From Mya arenaria (taxonomy: Eukaryota; Mollusca; Bivalvia; Myida; Myidae): a DNA stretch of 64,000 nucleotides. The first letter of the stretch is position 1. Every line of letters begins with the position of its first letter. The stretch is taken from assembly GCF_026914265.1 (NCBI RefSeq), contig NC_069130.1, positions 14,737,386 through 14,801,385 on the forward strand. The letters are read 5' to 3'. The notes beneath the pieces were generated by a model that was not told the origin of the DNA, did not search any database, and saw nothing but the letters and a program-made list of their open reading frames with translations. The position numbers and the translations under genes are program-made. Shown one piece after another: positions 37,990 through 48,350 of the stretch.

Positions 37990-39565
37990 ATCCGAATAGA
38001 TCGGATAGTAACTTTGATATGTTCCTGTAGCAATGCATTCCGTTTTCCAACTGCGAACGTGCAATTCGGCTGCGTTAGACGATGGATTTTGACGTCTGCG
38101 TACTGCACGCTCCAACATACTCCAACTATTCTCAACTAGATTAAGGTCAGGAGAATTGGCTGGCGACTCTAGGACATTGATCTGCTCCTGTTGCAGGTGT
38201 GTCGCTGTGGCACCAGCAGCGTGCGGGCGTGCATTATCGTACTGCAAAATGTCAGGAGGAAAAAAAATGTCTCATATACGGAACAAAAATGATGATAACA
38301 ACTGTTCTCTGTACATTATCACATTTAAATTCCCGTTTAAAATAAAAAGGTCAGTTTTACCGAACGCTGTTATACCTTCTCAGATATTAACCTTCAGTCC
38401 CCGTCCCACCCCTTTCCCCCTCCTGTCAACAGTGTTCGTGGTGCTCGCTTCGACGTCTCCGTACACTAAACCGACGATCTTTTTTGCTGACGATAATTTT
38501 CGACTCATCGGTGCAAAGTTGCGTGCCCCACGGTCGTCTCGTCCATCGGACATAACACCAAGCGCGCCGGTACTAACGATGCTTTGGACAGAGAACTTGA
38601 CCGACATATGGACGTCTTGCGTGTAATCTCCTTTGTTAAAGTCGACGAAGGGCCGTCGTGAAACGACTGCCTAAAACAAAATATCAAGCATTACATGTGT
38701 TGAATTGGTTTCAAAAAATAGCTTTTTTCACATAAAAGATATGTTTTGGCTGGACAATGTTGAAAACTGATTGATTTGATAAAATCTTATTATAAATGAT
38801 TATTGATGTGTCATGCAAATTCATGAGTTGTACAGTCCTTAAAGATGCACTCTTACTCCAAATAAGATTTACCAGGAAGTTGAAAAGGATGAATACATGT
38901 CAAACACAATGGTTCTTATGAAGGATACCAAGTTTAATTCGAACGAAAGGTGCAGAAAACAGGGTATTTCTACCTTATGACACGATGGAAGATCACAGTA
39001 AATCTTTTAGCATTCAACAATCATCTAATATTTTTGCGTTTTCAGCTATAAAATACATGGTTACAATCTTGTTATCAGTAATTAATGTTTTCCATAAATG
39101 GACTATTTAGTTTGTATATAAAGGTTTATCGCTCAAAATTGATGTTTGTTATACATGTGTATGTATTGATTTAAAATAAGACTGTAACTTTAATGATTAA
39201 GTCAATTCCAAGGTATTTCGGGCAAAACTAAATTATGATTTGTAAAAATATACCAACAACTTAAAAGTGATAAAAAGTGATAAACCTGAGATATAACAAA
39301 TCTTACCCATGTGTACCAACATTGTGACGTGAGGTATCTGTCACTGGTTTGAACCAGCTTCTGAGCAGAGTCGTCTTGGTATTGGCGTCTTGTCACGGCG
39401 TCAAAACCCTTGGTCTGCCACATTTTAGGCCGTCTAATAATGTCGTTGTCGTGCAACAGCTTATTTATAGTCACTCTGGTACAATTGAAGTAGTACGCAA
39501 CAAATGATTGCGATGCTCCGGTGCGCAACAGTCAAACCGCCTCCGACCTCTGATTTTCAGTGGAT
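37990..39565 (-). mobile_element. Decayed Tc1/mariner transposase, interrupted by a MITE
   Basis: Read on minus. The N-terminal helix-turn-helix part (39560-39400) has TGASQSFVAYYFNCTRVTIN and a later DAVTRRQYQDD. The first catalytic block near 38540-38450 shows TDESKIIVSKKDRRF. The middle (about 38370-38260) reads GITAFGKTDL, LNGNLN and then the second catalytic block QYDNARPH. The last block (about 38185-38120) reads SPANSPDLNLVENSW. These are the Tc1 DDE landmarks in order. The reading changes frame several times and family A MITE copy 5 sits in the gap between the N-terminal part and the catalytic core. It is a dead copy. Terminal repeats were not located. Confidence 0.85.
38838..39195 (+). 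mobile_element. MITE family A, copy 5 (nested in Tc1 relic)
   Basis: Starts CTTAAAGATGCACTCTTACTC and ends AAAATAAGACTGTAACTTTAA. The shared internal blocks are present. It lies inside the Tc1/mariner relic, so it inserted later than that element. Confidence 0.88.
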
Positions 39566-39875
39566 TTAAATAAAATTTAAATTATATATATTTGAATATG
39601 TTTTTATTGTCCCATAGTTTCACTTAATTCAAACAAAATAAATTAAACGTATGACTAGTGTACATGTCGGACATGAAAAGGGCCGTTTTCGGAATAATCG
39701 TGCCTTTTCTGTATTGAAAGTCATAAGCACCGAGAAATTGCGCTGGGCCCAATGACTGAGTATCGATTTATTCATGCAACGAAATAAATAACATTACTTC
39801 GATAACTTTAGGAAAAAAAGATCAACTGTATTCGTTTTTGTCGTTGAGTGTAGTTGATACTAGTGAATTAGAAAT
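39566..39875. other. No recognised feature
   Basis: AT-rich spacer. Confidence 0.45.
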
Positions 39876-39879
39876 CTTA

Positions 39880-40570
39880 AACAAGAAGTATATAAATAAG
39901 TTAACTGTGAATCAAGCATGTTTTCAAAGAAGTAATACTTAGTAGTACCTTTGATTAACCAAGTATTCTTTAATTAAGTGACAACTGAATTGAACACTTT
40001 GAACAATAAGTCATTCATCTGTTGACACGTCGACACTCGGATTCGACTGTTGGAACATTTTTTTTTTCAATTTATTGACACGTGAATTGGCCAAATTAAA
40101 CAAGTAGTTTTTAATTATCGACATGTAGATGTGACAGTTTAAACAAGTAATCCTAAATGAATCGGTACGGTAATTGACCAACTAAAACAAGTATTGTTTA
40201 ATTATCGACACAGGGATTGGACAATTTTAACAAGAAGTTTTTGATTAATTGACACGTGGGTTTGGCAGCTTTAAAAGTATTTTTAATTAGGTGACCTGTG
40301 GATTGATTCACAAAATACAACGTTGTTCGTCAATGTATTTACACGTGGATAACTTAAAAAGTATTCAGTTGAGTGACATGCAAATGTTTTAGTGACAATG
40401 TACTTAACGCTTTGGTGCGTAGTTAAGTTAAGAAAAAACAACAACTGTATACAAACCGGTCGAGTTGTTGTCGCAAACAGACACGTAGATTGCACCGTGA
40501 ACAATGAGACACTGCTGACTGATACATTTACTACGTTTACGTCTACATGTGCTTTGAACTTATACTTAAA
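39880..40570 (-). repeat. CACGTG-rich dispersed element, copy 2
   Basis: Minus-strand counterpart of 13635-14300. Units contain TTGACACGTGAATTGG and TTGACACGTGGGTTTGG separated by A/T tracts and TTAAACAAG. The distal flank (AAGTATAAGTTCAAAGCACAT on minus, about 40540-40570) matches the flank of copy 1. Confidence 0.62.
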
Positions 40571-42630
40571 GCCTCAGTGCTGCTTAAGTTTAAATAATTA
40601 GAGAAAAAAGTGAGCATATACCTATGATAGAACCCCATATAATGTCTGATAAACTCGCGAGGTCCACACGATGCTTTGGTAAAAAGAAATGTTTTGGAAA
40701 TAACAACGAAATTCCAAACTGGATCAATGACTCACTATATGCTAATGGGATAGATAAGTGGGCGGGACATAGAGCTTTGCAAACAGCACTTGAGCAGTCG
40801 CCGAAATAGACTAGGGAAATAATTAGAGAAATCCTGAACATTTTAAATTAAATTTCACATGAAATTAAGCTTGTATTTCTAAAATAAATGTGATGCAAGT
40901 ATTTTCGAAAGGAAAATATCAATGTTGTTAAGTGAAAAACAGCAGAGAAGTACTCGCTTATGTTTTTGTTGTTTACACTTTGTTGTGTGTGAAGAAATAA
41001 AGTGTGGCAAATCATTACCAGTGTTAAAACTAAAATACTAAAAGCTGCAATCCTTCAGCAAATGTCGATATTTGCTCAATGACTACAATTTCCATATCAA
41101 CGTAACAGCTTTTCTGTTGCGTAATTGATAAATTTTATCAATGTATGGTTAAGTGTCAAAATATCACTTGGTTTTATGAAAGTCTCGTTTTGTTGTTGTT
41201 GTTTTTTTGTTTTTGTTTTTATATACTATTACTGTATTTTCTCTGCAATTTCGGTATCATAGAGTAACATAAAGGTAAAATAAGTCTTTTCAGATGCATA
41301 AACTGGAGAACTATTTGCATGTAAAGCAACATAGACTCTAAGGTGTTTAGAAAGTCGCGTGATATGATATGTTGTAGGGGATAAAAAGAGTTAAGAAAAG
41401 TCATTGACATATACATTAAAAAAATAAGCCTACATCGCTAAAATATAATAGGACTTTTAGTTTGACATCCTTCAAGTGTTTAAACACATATTAATTTGAA
41501 TGAAATGAAGTAATGAAATGGTGACAAATTAGACACTTTTTTCGGTGAAATAAACATACTACAGAACAGAGCATAATCCGATTATCAGCCAATTGGAGAA
41601 TAAGAAGAATTCGAAAGGTTATCTTGTTATTCATGCGCAAAAAAATTAACTTTCGCATAGTCAATAATATGATTCATACTTAACGCTCGCTCATATTGTA
41701 TAACACCAAAGAAGTTGTGACCTCATTGTATATGTTAATATTTCGTTTCGATCGGATAAGCGCGACGTCATTTACCAATGATATACGACGCTACAAATGT
41801 AAGCTTTTATTTTATACAACATAATGTGGTCGATTGCATTTTTTTTAGAACAAATACTCAATTGCTGAATAAACTGCTTATTTAAAATCGTAATAAATAA
41901 TTATTTAGAATCTAAATTGAAGTATTGGTTGTATTTTTTCTTCCGTTTATGCTGTATGAATGCAGTAGGGTAAGCGAACAAATGACCAAGTTTCGCTAAC
42001 TCGCTTTATCGAATTGTTTAATGAATTCCCGCTGACAACTTTATGTTAAAAGAAAAGCATAGCTTGGTTAGTAAGATGTTATGAAACGGGATGTCCCATT
42101 CTAAATATATTTTTATTTCCAAACGAATTCCTATCAAACGTATCTCTTATTTCAAAACATTAAAAATTATCGCTTAAAAAATTGAGAAACGCTGACTAGT
42201 TTGATAAATTTATTGTTTTGCTTTCATACTACACGTTCGTAATCAAAATAATAATTATTTTTTCTAAAGTTGAATATATTTATTATCAAACCTTTATTGC
42301 CCTCAAGAAAAACGCATTAATAACCAAACTTGTCTTATGGGGTCACAATTAAATTGATAAACTTCTAAACTTTTGTTTGCTATCGGGATGAATATGTACT
42401 ACAACTATGGAGAACATGATTCTCTTAGAACTGTATATACAGACACTTTCCCATTCAAATTCTGAATGATATTGTACGCTAAGATAATTTAAAAGCCAAA
42501 GAAAAAGAGATAAAAAACAAGTTTTATGAACACACAGAGTCTTAAAAGGCATCGAAGTAGTTGAATATTTTAAGTCACTACAGAGTTTGCAAGAAGGTAA
42601 TAATCGTCATTTCGATTTTTTAAAATCGTT
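40571..42630. other. No recognised feature
   Basis: 2 kb of AT-rich spacer. Frames at 40590-40841 and 40624-40809 overlap on opposite strands and match nothing I know. Confidence 0.5.
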
Positions 42631-45276
42631 TTATGTGAAGCACTCAAAGGTCATATAGGCTTCTTTTCCAGTGGTCTTGTTCTTCGTTTTGACAAAAAGT
42701 TCTGTATCCCCGAACATAAACGTAGTTTCTAATCTCTGCTGTTCAAATGGAATATCGGTGCTGTTTTCGAGCTCAATAGTCCCTAGTAGTTCACATCCGG
42801 GGTCTGTTATGTACTTGGGGTGCTCTTGAGTCGTCCTGTAGACGGCGGTGAGGGATATTTTACTGTTAGGAGTACTCCTCTTGGTCATCTGTTGATCAAC
42901 TTTCACCTGCTCGTTAACCCGCACGTACACCTTGAAACAAAAAGGCACCTGCCACTTTCCATTCTCCCACACTTTCTTATCATCTGGGTATTTATTTTCA
43001 TCAAAGTATTGAAACACATTTGTCCCATACGTGTACTTCAAATCCTGGAGGAGACAATGGCGGGGTTGTGTCCAAACTTCACGGCGCCTTTTAACACGAC
43101 GAGGCCCACGTAAGCAGGGACGATAAGTCTCACGTCGGGTATTTCTTTCCTAATTCTATCCTGAACGTACTGGCTTTCACCGAAACCGCCGACTAGAATA
43201 ACGGTTTGCACGCGTTTCATCTTTGGTTCAGCTAAAAGAGTCTTTATATGCTGGATCAACAGATCAATTGGTATTTTAAACCAAGATTGGATAACTGTCC
43301 AATCGACCTTAAGTTTATCTTTCCCCTTTGGTGTAATGGCATTTTTATGACTGTCCAAAGCCGCAATTCTCTCCTCTAGAGATTGTTTTGAATATTTATT
43401 AGCAAGGTCACGCAGTGAAACAGACAACCGAACAATAACATGCTTTGTGTTCTTGATATCAACAGTTCGTTTCTTGTGCTCGAATTCACGAATGATATCG
43501 AAATAATCGCTCATTTCTGTCTTGCGCAGGTCAGTGAGAGCTTCTTCCCCATACAGTCGATCCAACAATTTCATATAATTTTCATCCACAAATATGCCTC
43601 CCCAAGGACCACCGCTGGCTTTCATGATTTCTTTTAATGATCCGTCTGGTTTTCTCTCGTGAACGGATACATCTGCAGTTCCCCCTGTATCAAAGTATAA
43701 GAATGAGTTTACAGACCACAATTAATTAGACTTACACCAGCGCCCACGTCCATTTTATCCTGATTTGAGATTATAACTCAGAAATGATAACTTTCAAATG
43801 TTTTAAATCACTTATTTTATATAAGTACTTCAAACAAATATGTTTGTGTTCTAAGGAAATGGTGTTTTACGTAATATATTTCTATAGTTACTCTTTCAGT
43901 AGCAGTTTAACAATTCTTACTTGAAGTTTACCTATATTTCAAGTGAAATTAACTTGAAATTGTGCATTTGATTCTACAAAGCAAAATATAATTCTAACCT
44001 CCAAGATCGACGACCATGTACTGTGATCCAGCAATGGCTACAGCACCCTTGACGTCTGTACCCAATGTTTCACACCAGATGGAGGCACACTCGGGCTCCA
44101 AGGCCAGCTTAAGACGGGCGGGGTCGATGTCAGCCTTTGCAAGAGTGAATACACAAGTTATATATATATGTTATGGTTATACTCATTTCAATAAAATACG
44201 TTTTCGAGGTAAGTCAACTTAATTTTGGTATCAAGTATCAAGTTGAGATATTATATGTTATGGTGATTACCCAACACAACTGAAAAAACAATGCCTCACA
44301 TCAACAGCTGCATCTCTCATAAAACGCTTGGCATTGTCATCCCAAATAGCCGGAACGGTCAACACGTACAATATGTCTGTTTCCTCGATTCCTATCTTTT
44401 GCGTAGTTACTGCCTGGAGTAGATGTTCTCTCAGGTACTTGATCGACATGACAAACAACGGGAAGGCCGTCATCTGTTTTCCGCAAAAGTCCTTTACCGT
44501 AACGTCTTTCGTCAATCGCTGTAGATGACATTCATGCGAATTATATACAAACCGTTTTACGTTTTACTTTTGTTTGTTGTCTTCAAGAAAATGGTTGCCT
44601 TAATTTTTGCTTACATGATTAATTTTGCTGTAAATTATTATTGTAAGGTGAGTGTTCATAAACAAGCCTCCATATTAAATCTCCGTTATTACTGACATTT
44701 CCAAGTCGGTTATTTCTACTTTTATTGATAACGCTATTGAAATGTCTATGCAATTAGTGTTTGTGAGTGTCTACTAAGCATTGAACGTTGCGCCTCTAAA
44801 TTAAGTCATCGTTAGTTAATGCTACATATATAAGACGTAACAGTATTTGGGGTTTAATTATAATATTTAAATTACTTGTTACACACATTTTGTGGACATG
44901 GCAAAGTGCTAGTAGTGATCATGTTTTTTAGGTTAACATATTATGTTGTTTATTTACAACATACCTTATTGTTATGCAGAACCATCTTAAACCTCCGAAA
45001 AAGCCTCCAGCCGTTGTGCTCATCATCTTCAGCTAGACTTGCATACTTGTCCTCGGCCTCGAAACCAAACCTGTCAAACTCTCCGTCTGGATTTAGAAGG
45101 ACGGATGTAGGCGTCTTCAGTGACACTTATATCGAAGCCCCGCCGCCTGCGTACCAGTTTTGATTTGTATGAATCTTGTTGGGGTCGTCTCGGAAGGAGA
45201 AAGCATAACCGCTGTATGTGGTTCCGAAGTCGAAAGCTGCCACCAGAAGCGTCTTGCTTTGAACATTGCTTGCCAT
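42631..45276 (-). pseudogene. HSPA12-like HSP70 family gene, copy 2 (disabled)
   Basis: Same four-exon grid as the intact copies: 45276-44965, 44518-44300, 44134-43999, 43684-42631. Coding exons 1-3 are again 312, 219 and 136 nt and splice sites are kept. Two lesions break the frame. One is a TAA in exon 1 (45127-45129), where the intact genes have a Lys/Gln-Leu pair. The other is a 1-bp deletion in exon 4 near 43040, within the codons for the SRIMKYTYGT stretch. The actin-fold motifs are otherwise recognisable (DFGTTYSGYAF, VLTVPAIWDDNAKR, VDLGG, VILVGGFGES). The connect-2 segment is altered (PAYVGLVVLKGAV against PADAGLAVLKGAV), consistent with relaxed constraint. Both lesions are small, so an assembly error or a functional second allele must be excluded. 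The 5' flank matches copy 3 for about 480 bp. Confidence 0.85.
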
Positions 45277-45770
45277 GGTTGATAAAGCCACAACCTTCTC
45301 TAAAACAAGAAATCTAAGTAAAGAAGAAAATAGTCCAGTGATATAGATTTTCGCCTCTTAACCAAGAGGCTGTGGTTAATTCGCATTTTCTTGGCTTTTC
45401 GAGAAAGACAGCAAGTGCTCGTTCCATCAAGAACCCTAGGAATGAAATAATTATTGAAAATTCCGTCGTTATTTATGTGGTTCAATAATCGAAAGAGAAA
45501 TCAATCTAGAACTTAAACAGAATTTGAGTAATTTCTCGACACTAATATAAGTTATACTCAATTGTTTGATACATGATTAATAACTTTATTAAAACAGCAC
45601 ACATTAATCTGATATCATACGAGAAAAGAGTAAGATGAATTTTTAAATCGTACTTTGTTGTTATTTGGTAAAATGAGTTTAATTGGGAAATGCCTTTATA
45701 AGTTTTATGATATTGTGGCCAGTAATGATTATTACCTAGAAAACTGACTGGAAACATTTCATACAAGCTT
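45277..45770 (-). promoter_or_regulatory. 5' flank of HSPA12 copy 2, conserved with copy 3
   Basis: Minus-strand blocks are shared with 54011-54514. These include AACAATTGAGTATAACTT, a CTAGATTGATTTC-like block, CCTAGGGTTCTTGATGGAAC and CTTGCTGTCTTTCTCG. They end in TTTCTTGTTTTAG a short way before the ATG. The pyrimidine-plus-AG at the same place in all three copies suggests an acceptor for an upstream non-coding exon. Confidence 0.45.
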
Positions 45771-46053
45771 AATAGCTTCTTAACATTCGAGCCGAAATAG
45801 CTACGTATTACTCAGAAACACAAACATAGAAAAATACACTTCAAAAACAGTTATTAGTCATTTCAAAATTTCAAACTTATATACGTTTTTCACCTCCTTT
45901 TCAAATTAGAGTCAATATTAAAAATGAAATGAAAGCTCTGGCGTTAATTGTTTCAGTTTATGTGGATCATATTGATGCCATTACAATTGCAGTCTGTTTC
46001 CTTCGGCCTACAGTAAGGGCGTTTCTCAAGGAAAATGTGGACGTTCCGTTCAT
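45771..46053. other. No recognised feature
   Basis: AT-rich spacer. Confidence 0.4.
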
Positions 46054-46205
46054 CCACTTTTATGTAACGAACGTTTATATACGCCAATTTTAAAGTTCTG
46101 TTCAGCAACTGTTATGTAATAGACGTTTATAACGGCCAATGCCGACTTTACCTTCATCAACTGTTACGTAATAGACGCTATTACGGCCAATGAGGTCCTA
46201 GGCCT
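46053..46205. repeat. 52-bp tandem repeat, three units
   Basis: Three units of the theme TTCATCAACTGTTATGTAAT, AGACGTTTATAACGGCCAAT, each about 52 bp and moderately diverged. Confidence 0.8.
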
Positions 46206-46660
46206 TATATTTTTAATAAGTGTACATTTTACTTACAATTACAAATTTATTCCTTCTTGTTTTAAACTTGAATAAAAATCGTATGGTCAATGTACAGGTC
46301 TTTAACAAAGTTAAAGAATAAAATAAATTAATTACCTATAAAGATCCGCTAGTCAAAATTAAATAATTACCTACATAGCCGACTTTTGTAATCAGGTCTT
46401 TTCTGAAATTGTGTAATATTGTTTAAGTTATCTACTTTTTGTCCCGTGAAATTATCTACTTTCTGTTTCGTGAAACAATCATACGAGTTTGATAAGATAT
46501 TGATACCATCGTCCTTTTTTACTGAGTGTTTGCATCTGTTATGATATCGTTAACATTAATCAGTATCAGAAAATAATAAATCAACAACCAAATGAATTAT
46601 GGATGTTTACGTTGTAGATATGTTGCACCTAGCACAACGGTCAGTGTACATAATCACCCT
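46206..46660. other. No recognised feature
   Basis: AT-rich spacer. Confidence 0.45.
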
Positions 46661-46664
46661 CAAG

Positions 46665-47135
46665 TGGGAGAGATTGGCGACCATCTAGTGATCACTTGAA
46701 TAAGATAAGATGAACGACCATCTAGTGATCACTTGAATAAGATAAGATGAACGACCATCTAGTGATCACTTTAATAAGATAAGATGAACGACCATCTAGT
46801 GACCACTTGAGTAAGAAAAGATGAACGACTATCTAGTCATCACTTCAGTGAGTTAAGATGAGCGACCCTCCAGTGATCACTTGAATTGGGAAAACTGTTT
46901 GCCCTCATTTGATCACTTCAGATGGTTAGGATGAGTGAACTTCTATAGATCACTTCAGTGAGGTAAAATGTTTGACCCTTCAACTTGGGTAAGATGTTTA
47001 ACCTCGATTTGATCACTTCTATGTGGATATGATGAGTGTGATTCTCAATTGTTAACTTGAGTTGGATAAGATGGTTGACCCTCAGGTGATCACTTTTTTG
47101 TGGTAGCATGCGTGACCCTCAAGTGATATATCTTT
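46665..47135. repeat. 37-bp tandem array, ~12 units
   Basis: The unit is GACCATCTAGTGATCACTTG, AATAAGATAAGATGAAC. The first five copies are well ordered and the rest decay. TGATCA / GTGATCAC palindromes recur once per unit. Confidence 0.9.
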
Positions 47136-47709
47136 TTAGTTTTTACAAAACCTCGTTTACTCTCAACTTTTCAAAGTCATGAATTGTGATTACCTCGAAT
47201 GAATGTGGCGATAAAATGTACATACAGAATGTTTGAAGATCTGTTTAAGCTTTCATGGCATTAAATAAAACGATCCAATTGATAAATAGGGCATACAATG
47301 GCAGTTTTGTCCACTCTCACCTCCTCGTTCACCTGCACATACACATTGAACCACTGATCATTCTTCCAAAACGTCTTCTCCTCTGGATGTTTTTGCACCA
47401 ATCTTTTTATACGCATTGTTTCTAATACGTGTTTTTCATATGTTTTTCTTTTTTTTCTGATCGTAAGGGCTTTCGCCGAAATCGCCGACCAGAATAACGG
47501 TTTTCACCAGCAGATTTATTGGTCTTTCAGACAAAGATTGGCTAACTGTCACATTGATCTTTAGCTTGTTATTACCCTTGCATGTTATGGCATTGTCCTG
47601 AATTGCCAAAGCGGTAATTATTTCCTCTAGAGTTTGTTTGGAATGTTTATCAACAAGGTCAAGTGTCACGGTACCGATGCCTACGCATGTGGTGAGGAGG
47701 TGTGTAAGC

Positions 47710-47784
47710 GGTCCTGTAGCTCAGTCGGTAGAGCTCTCGCCCTGATAGCAAGGGGTCCCGGGTTCGTGCCCCGGTCTGGCTGCA
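47710..47784 (+). ncRNA. tRNA-like sequence 1 (pol III A and B boxes)
   Basis: An A-box-like TAGCTCAGTCGGTAGAGC (47717-47734) forms a D arm. A B-box-like GGTTCGTGCCC (47761-47771) lies in a five-pair T arm (CCGGG/CCCGG) with a 7-base loop. The anticodon-arm loop region contains CTGATA, reminiscent of tRNA-Ile(GAT). The acceptor stem pairs poorly, so this is a tRNA-derived promoter-like block and not a working tRNA gene. Confidence 0.6.
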
Positions 47785-47981
47785 CATTTTTCTCACCATG
47801 TGACATTTGGCGCTCAACGCGGGGTCTTGGTGGCACTGTTTGGCAGCATAACTCGCTCTCAGTGTTAATTATGTATATTCCTTAGCACTGGTGTTCTATA
47901 AATTCGAGGACGAATTTCCAGTTTGCTGTGAAGTATGTCACGGTACCGATACCTACGCATATGGTGAGGAGGAGTGTAAGC

Positions 47982-48057
47982 GGTCCGGTAGCACAGTCGG
48001 TACAGCACTCGCCCTGATAGCGAGGGGTCCCGGGTTCGTGCCCCGGTTTGGGTGCAT
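47982..48057 (+). ncRNA. tRNA-like sequence 2
   Basis: Same block in the second terminal repeat. The T arm is preserved and the anticodon stem pairs fully here (CTCGC/GCGAG). The D arm is weaker than in the first copy. A pol III-type promoter remnant, not a functional tRNA. Confidence 0.55.
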
Positions 48058-48350
48058 ATTTTTCTCACCCTGTGACACACACAATGAAAACGACAAACGA
48101 ACAACAACATGCTTTGGGTTCTCGGTATCAAAGGATCGTTTCTTGTGCTCAAATTAACGAGTATAAATATCAGAATAAACGGTCATGTTTGTTAAATGAG
48201 AAGCTACTTCCCCATACAATCGATCAATCATTTAAATATTGTTTTCATCCACAAATAATGCCTCCCCATGGACCGCCGCTGACCTTGTGAATTTCTTTCA
48301 AGTTGCTGTCTGGTTTTCGCTCGTGTACGGATACATCTGCTGTTTCTCAT

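Larger units (their letters stand above)
47664..48077 (+). mobile_element. Miniature LTR-type fossil (TRIM-like) with tRNA-like sequence in each terminal repeat
   Basis: Two direct repeats of exactly 142 bp (47664-47805 and 47936-48077) flank a 130-bp interior. Each begins TGTCAC and ends GTGACA, the TG...CA form of LTRs. The interior starts TTTGGCGCTCAACGCGGGG, which resembles a primer-binding site of the tRNA-Lys type. Near its end it carries TTCGAGGACGAA, a word I associate with Ty3/gypsy-type element ends. The interior is too small to code for anything, so this is a non-autonomous relic. The two repeats differ at 12 of 142 positions (about 8%), so it is not recent. It sits inside the HSPA12 fragment and I found no clear target duplication. 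Each repeat carries a tRNA-like block, listed separately. Confidence 0.65.
47303..48350 (-). pseudogene. HSPA12-like fragment, copy 4 (last coding exon only)
   Basis: Minus-strand pieces of the HSPA12 last exon. At 48347-48240: HERKPDSNLKEIHKVSGGPW. At about 48165-48085: FEHKKRSFDTENPKHVVVRL. At about 47660-47440: LVDKHSKQTLEE, then NAITCKGNNKLKI, then TVILVGDFGESPY. At about 47400-47303: KHPEEKTFWKND, then VNEEVRVDK. About 55-60 codons after the adenosine motif are missing, as are the C-terminal ~90 codons and exons 1-3. The first glycine of the VGGF core is kept but the second is Asp. A short stretch upstream still resembles intron 3 of copies 1 and 2, so this is a decayed DNA duplicate and not a retrocopy. 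A small LTR-type fossil (47664-48077) splits it. Confidence 0.85.

Noticed and set aside
47710-48057. A pair of genuine tRNA genes
   Set aside because: The A and B boxes and arms are visible, but acceptor stems pair poorly and both lie at the same place in 142-bp direct repeats with LTR-like ends.
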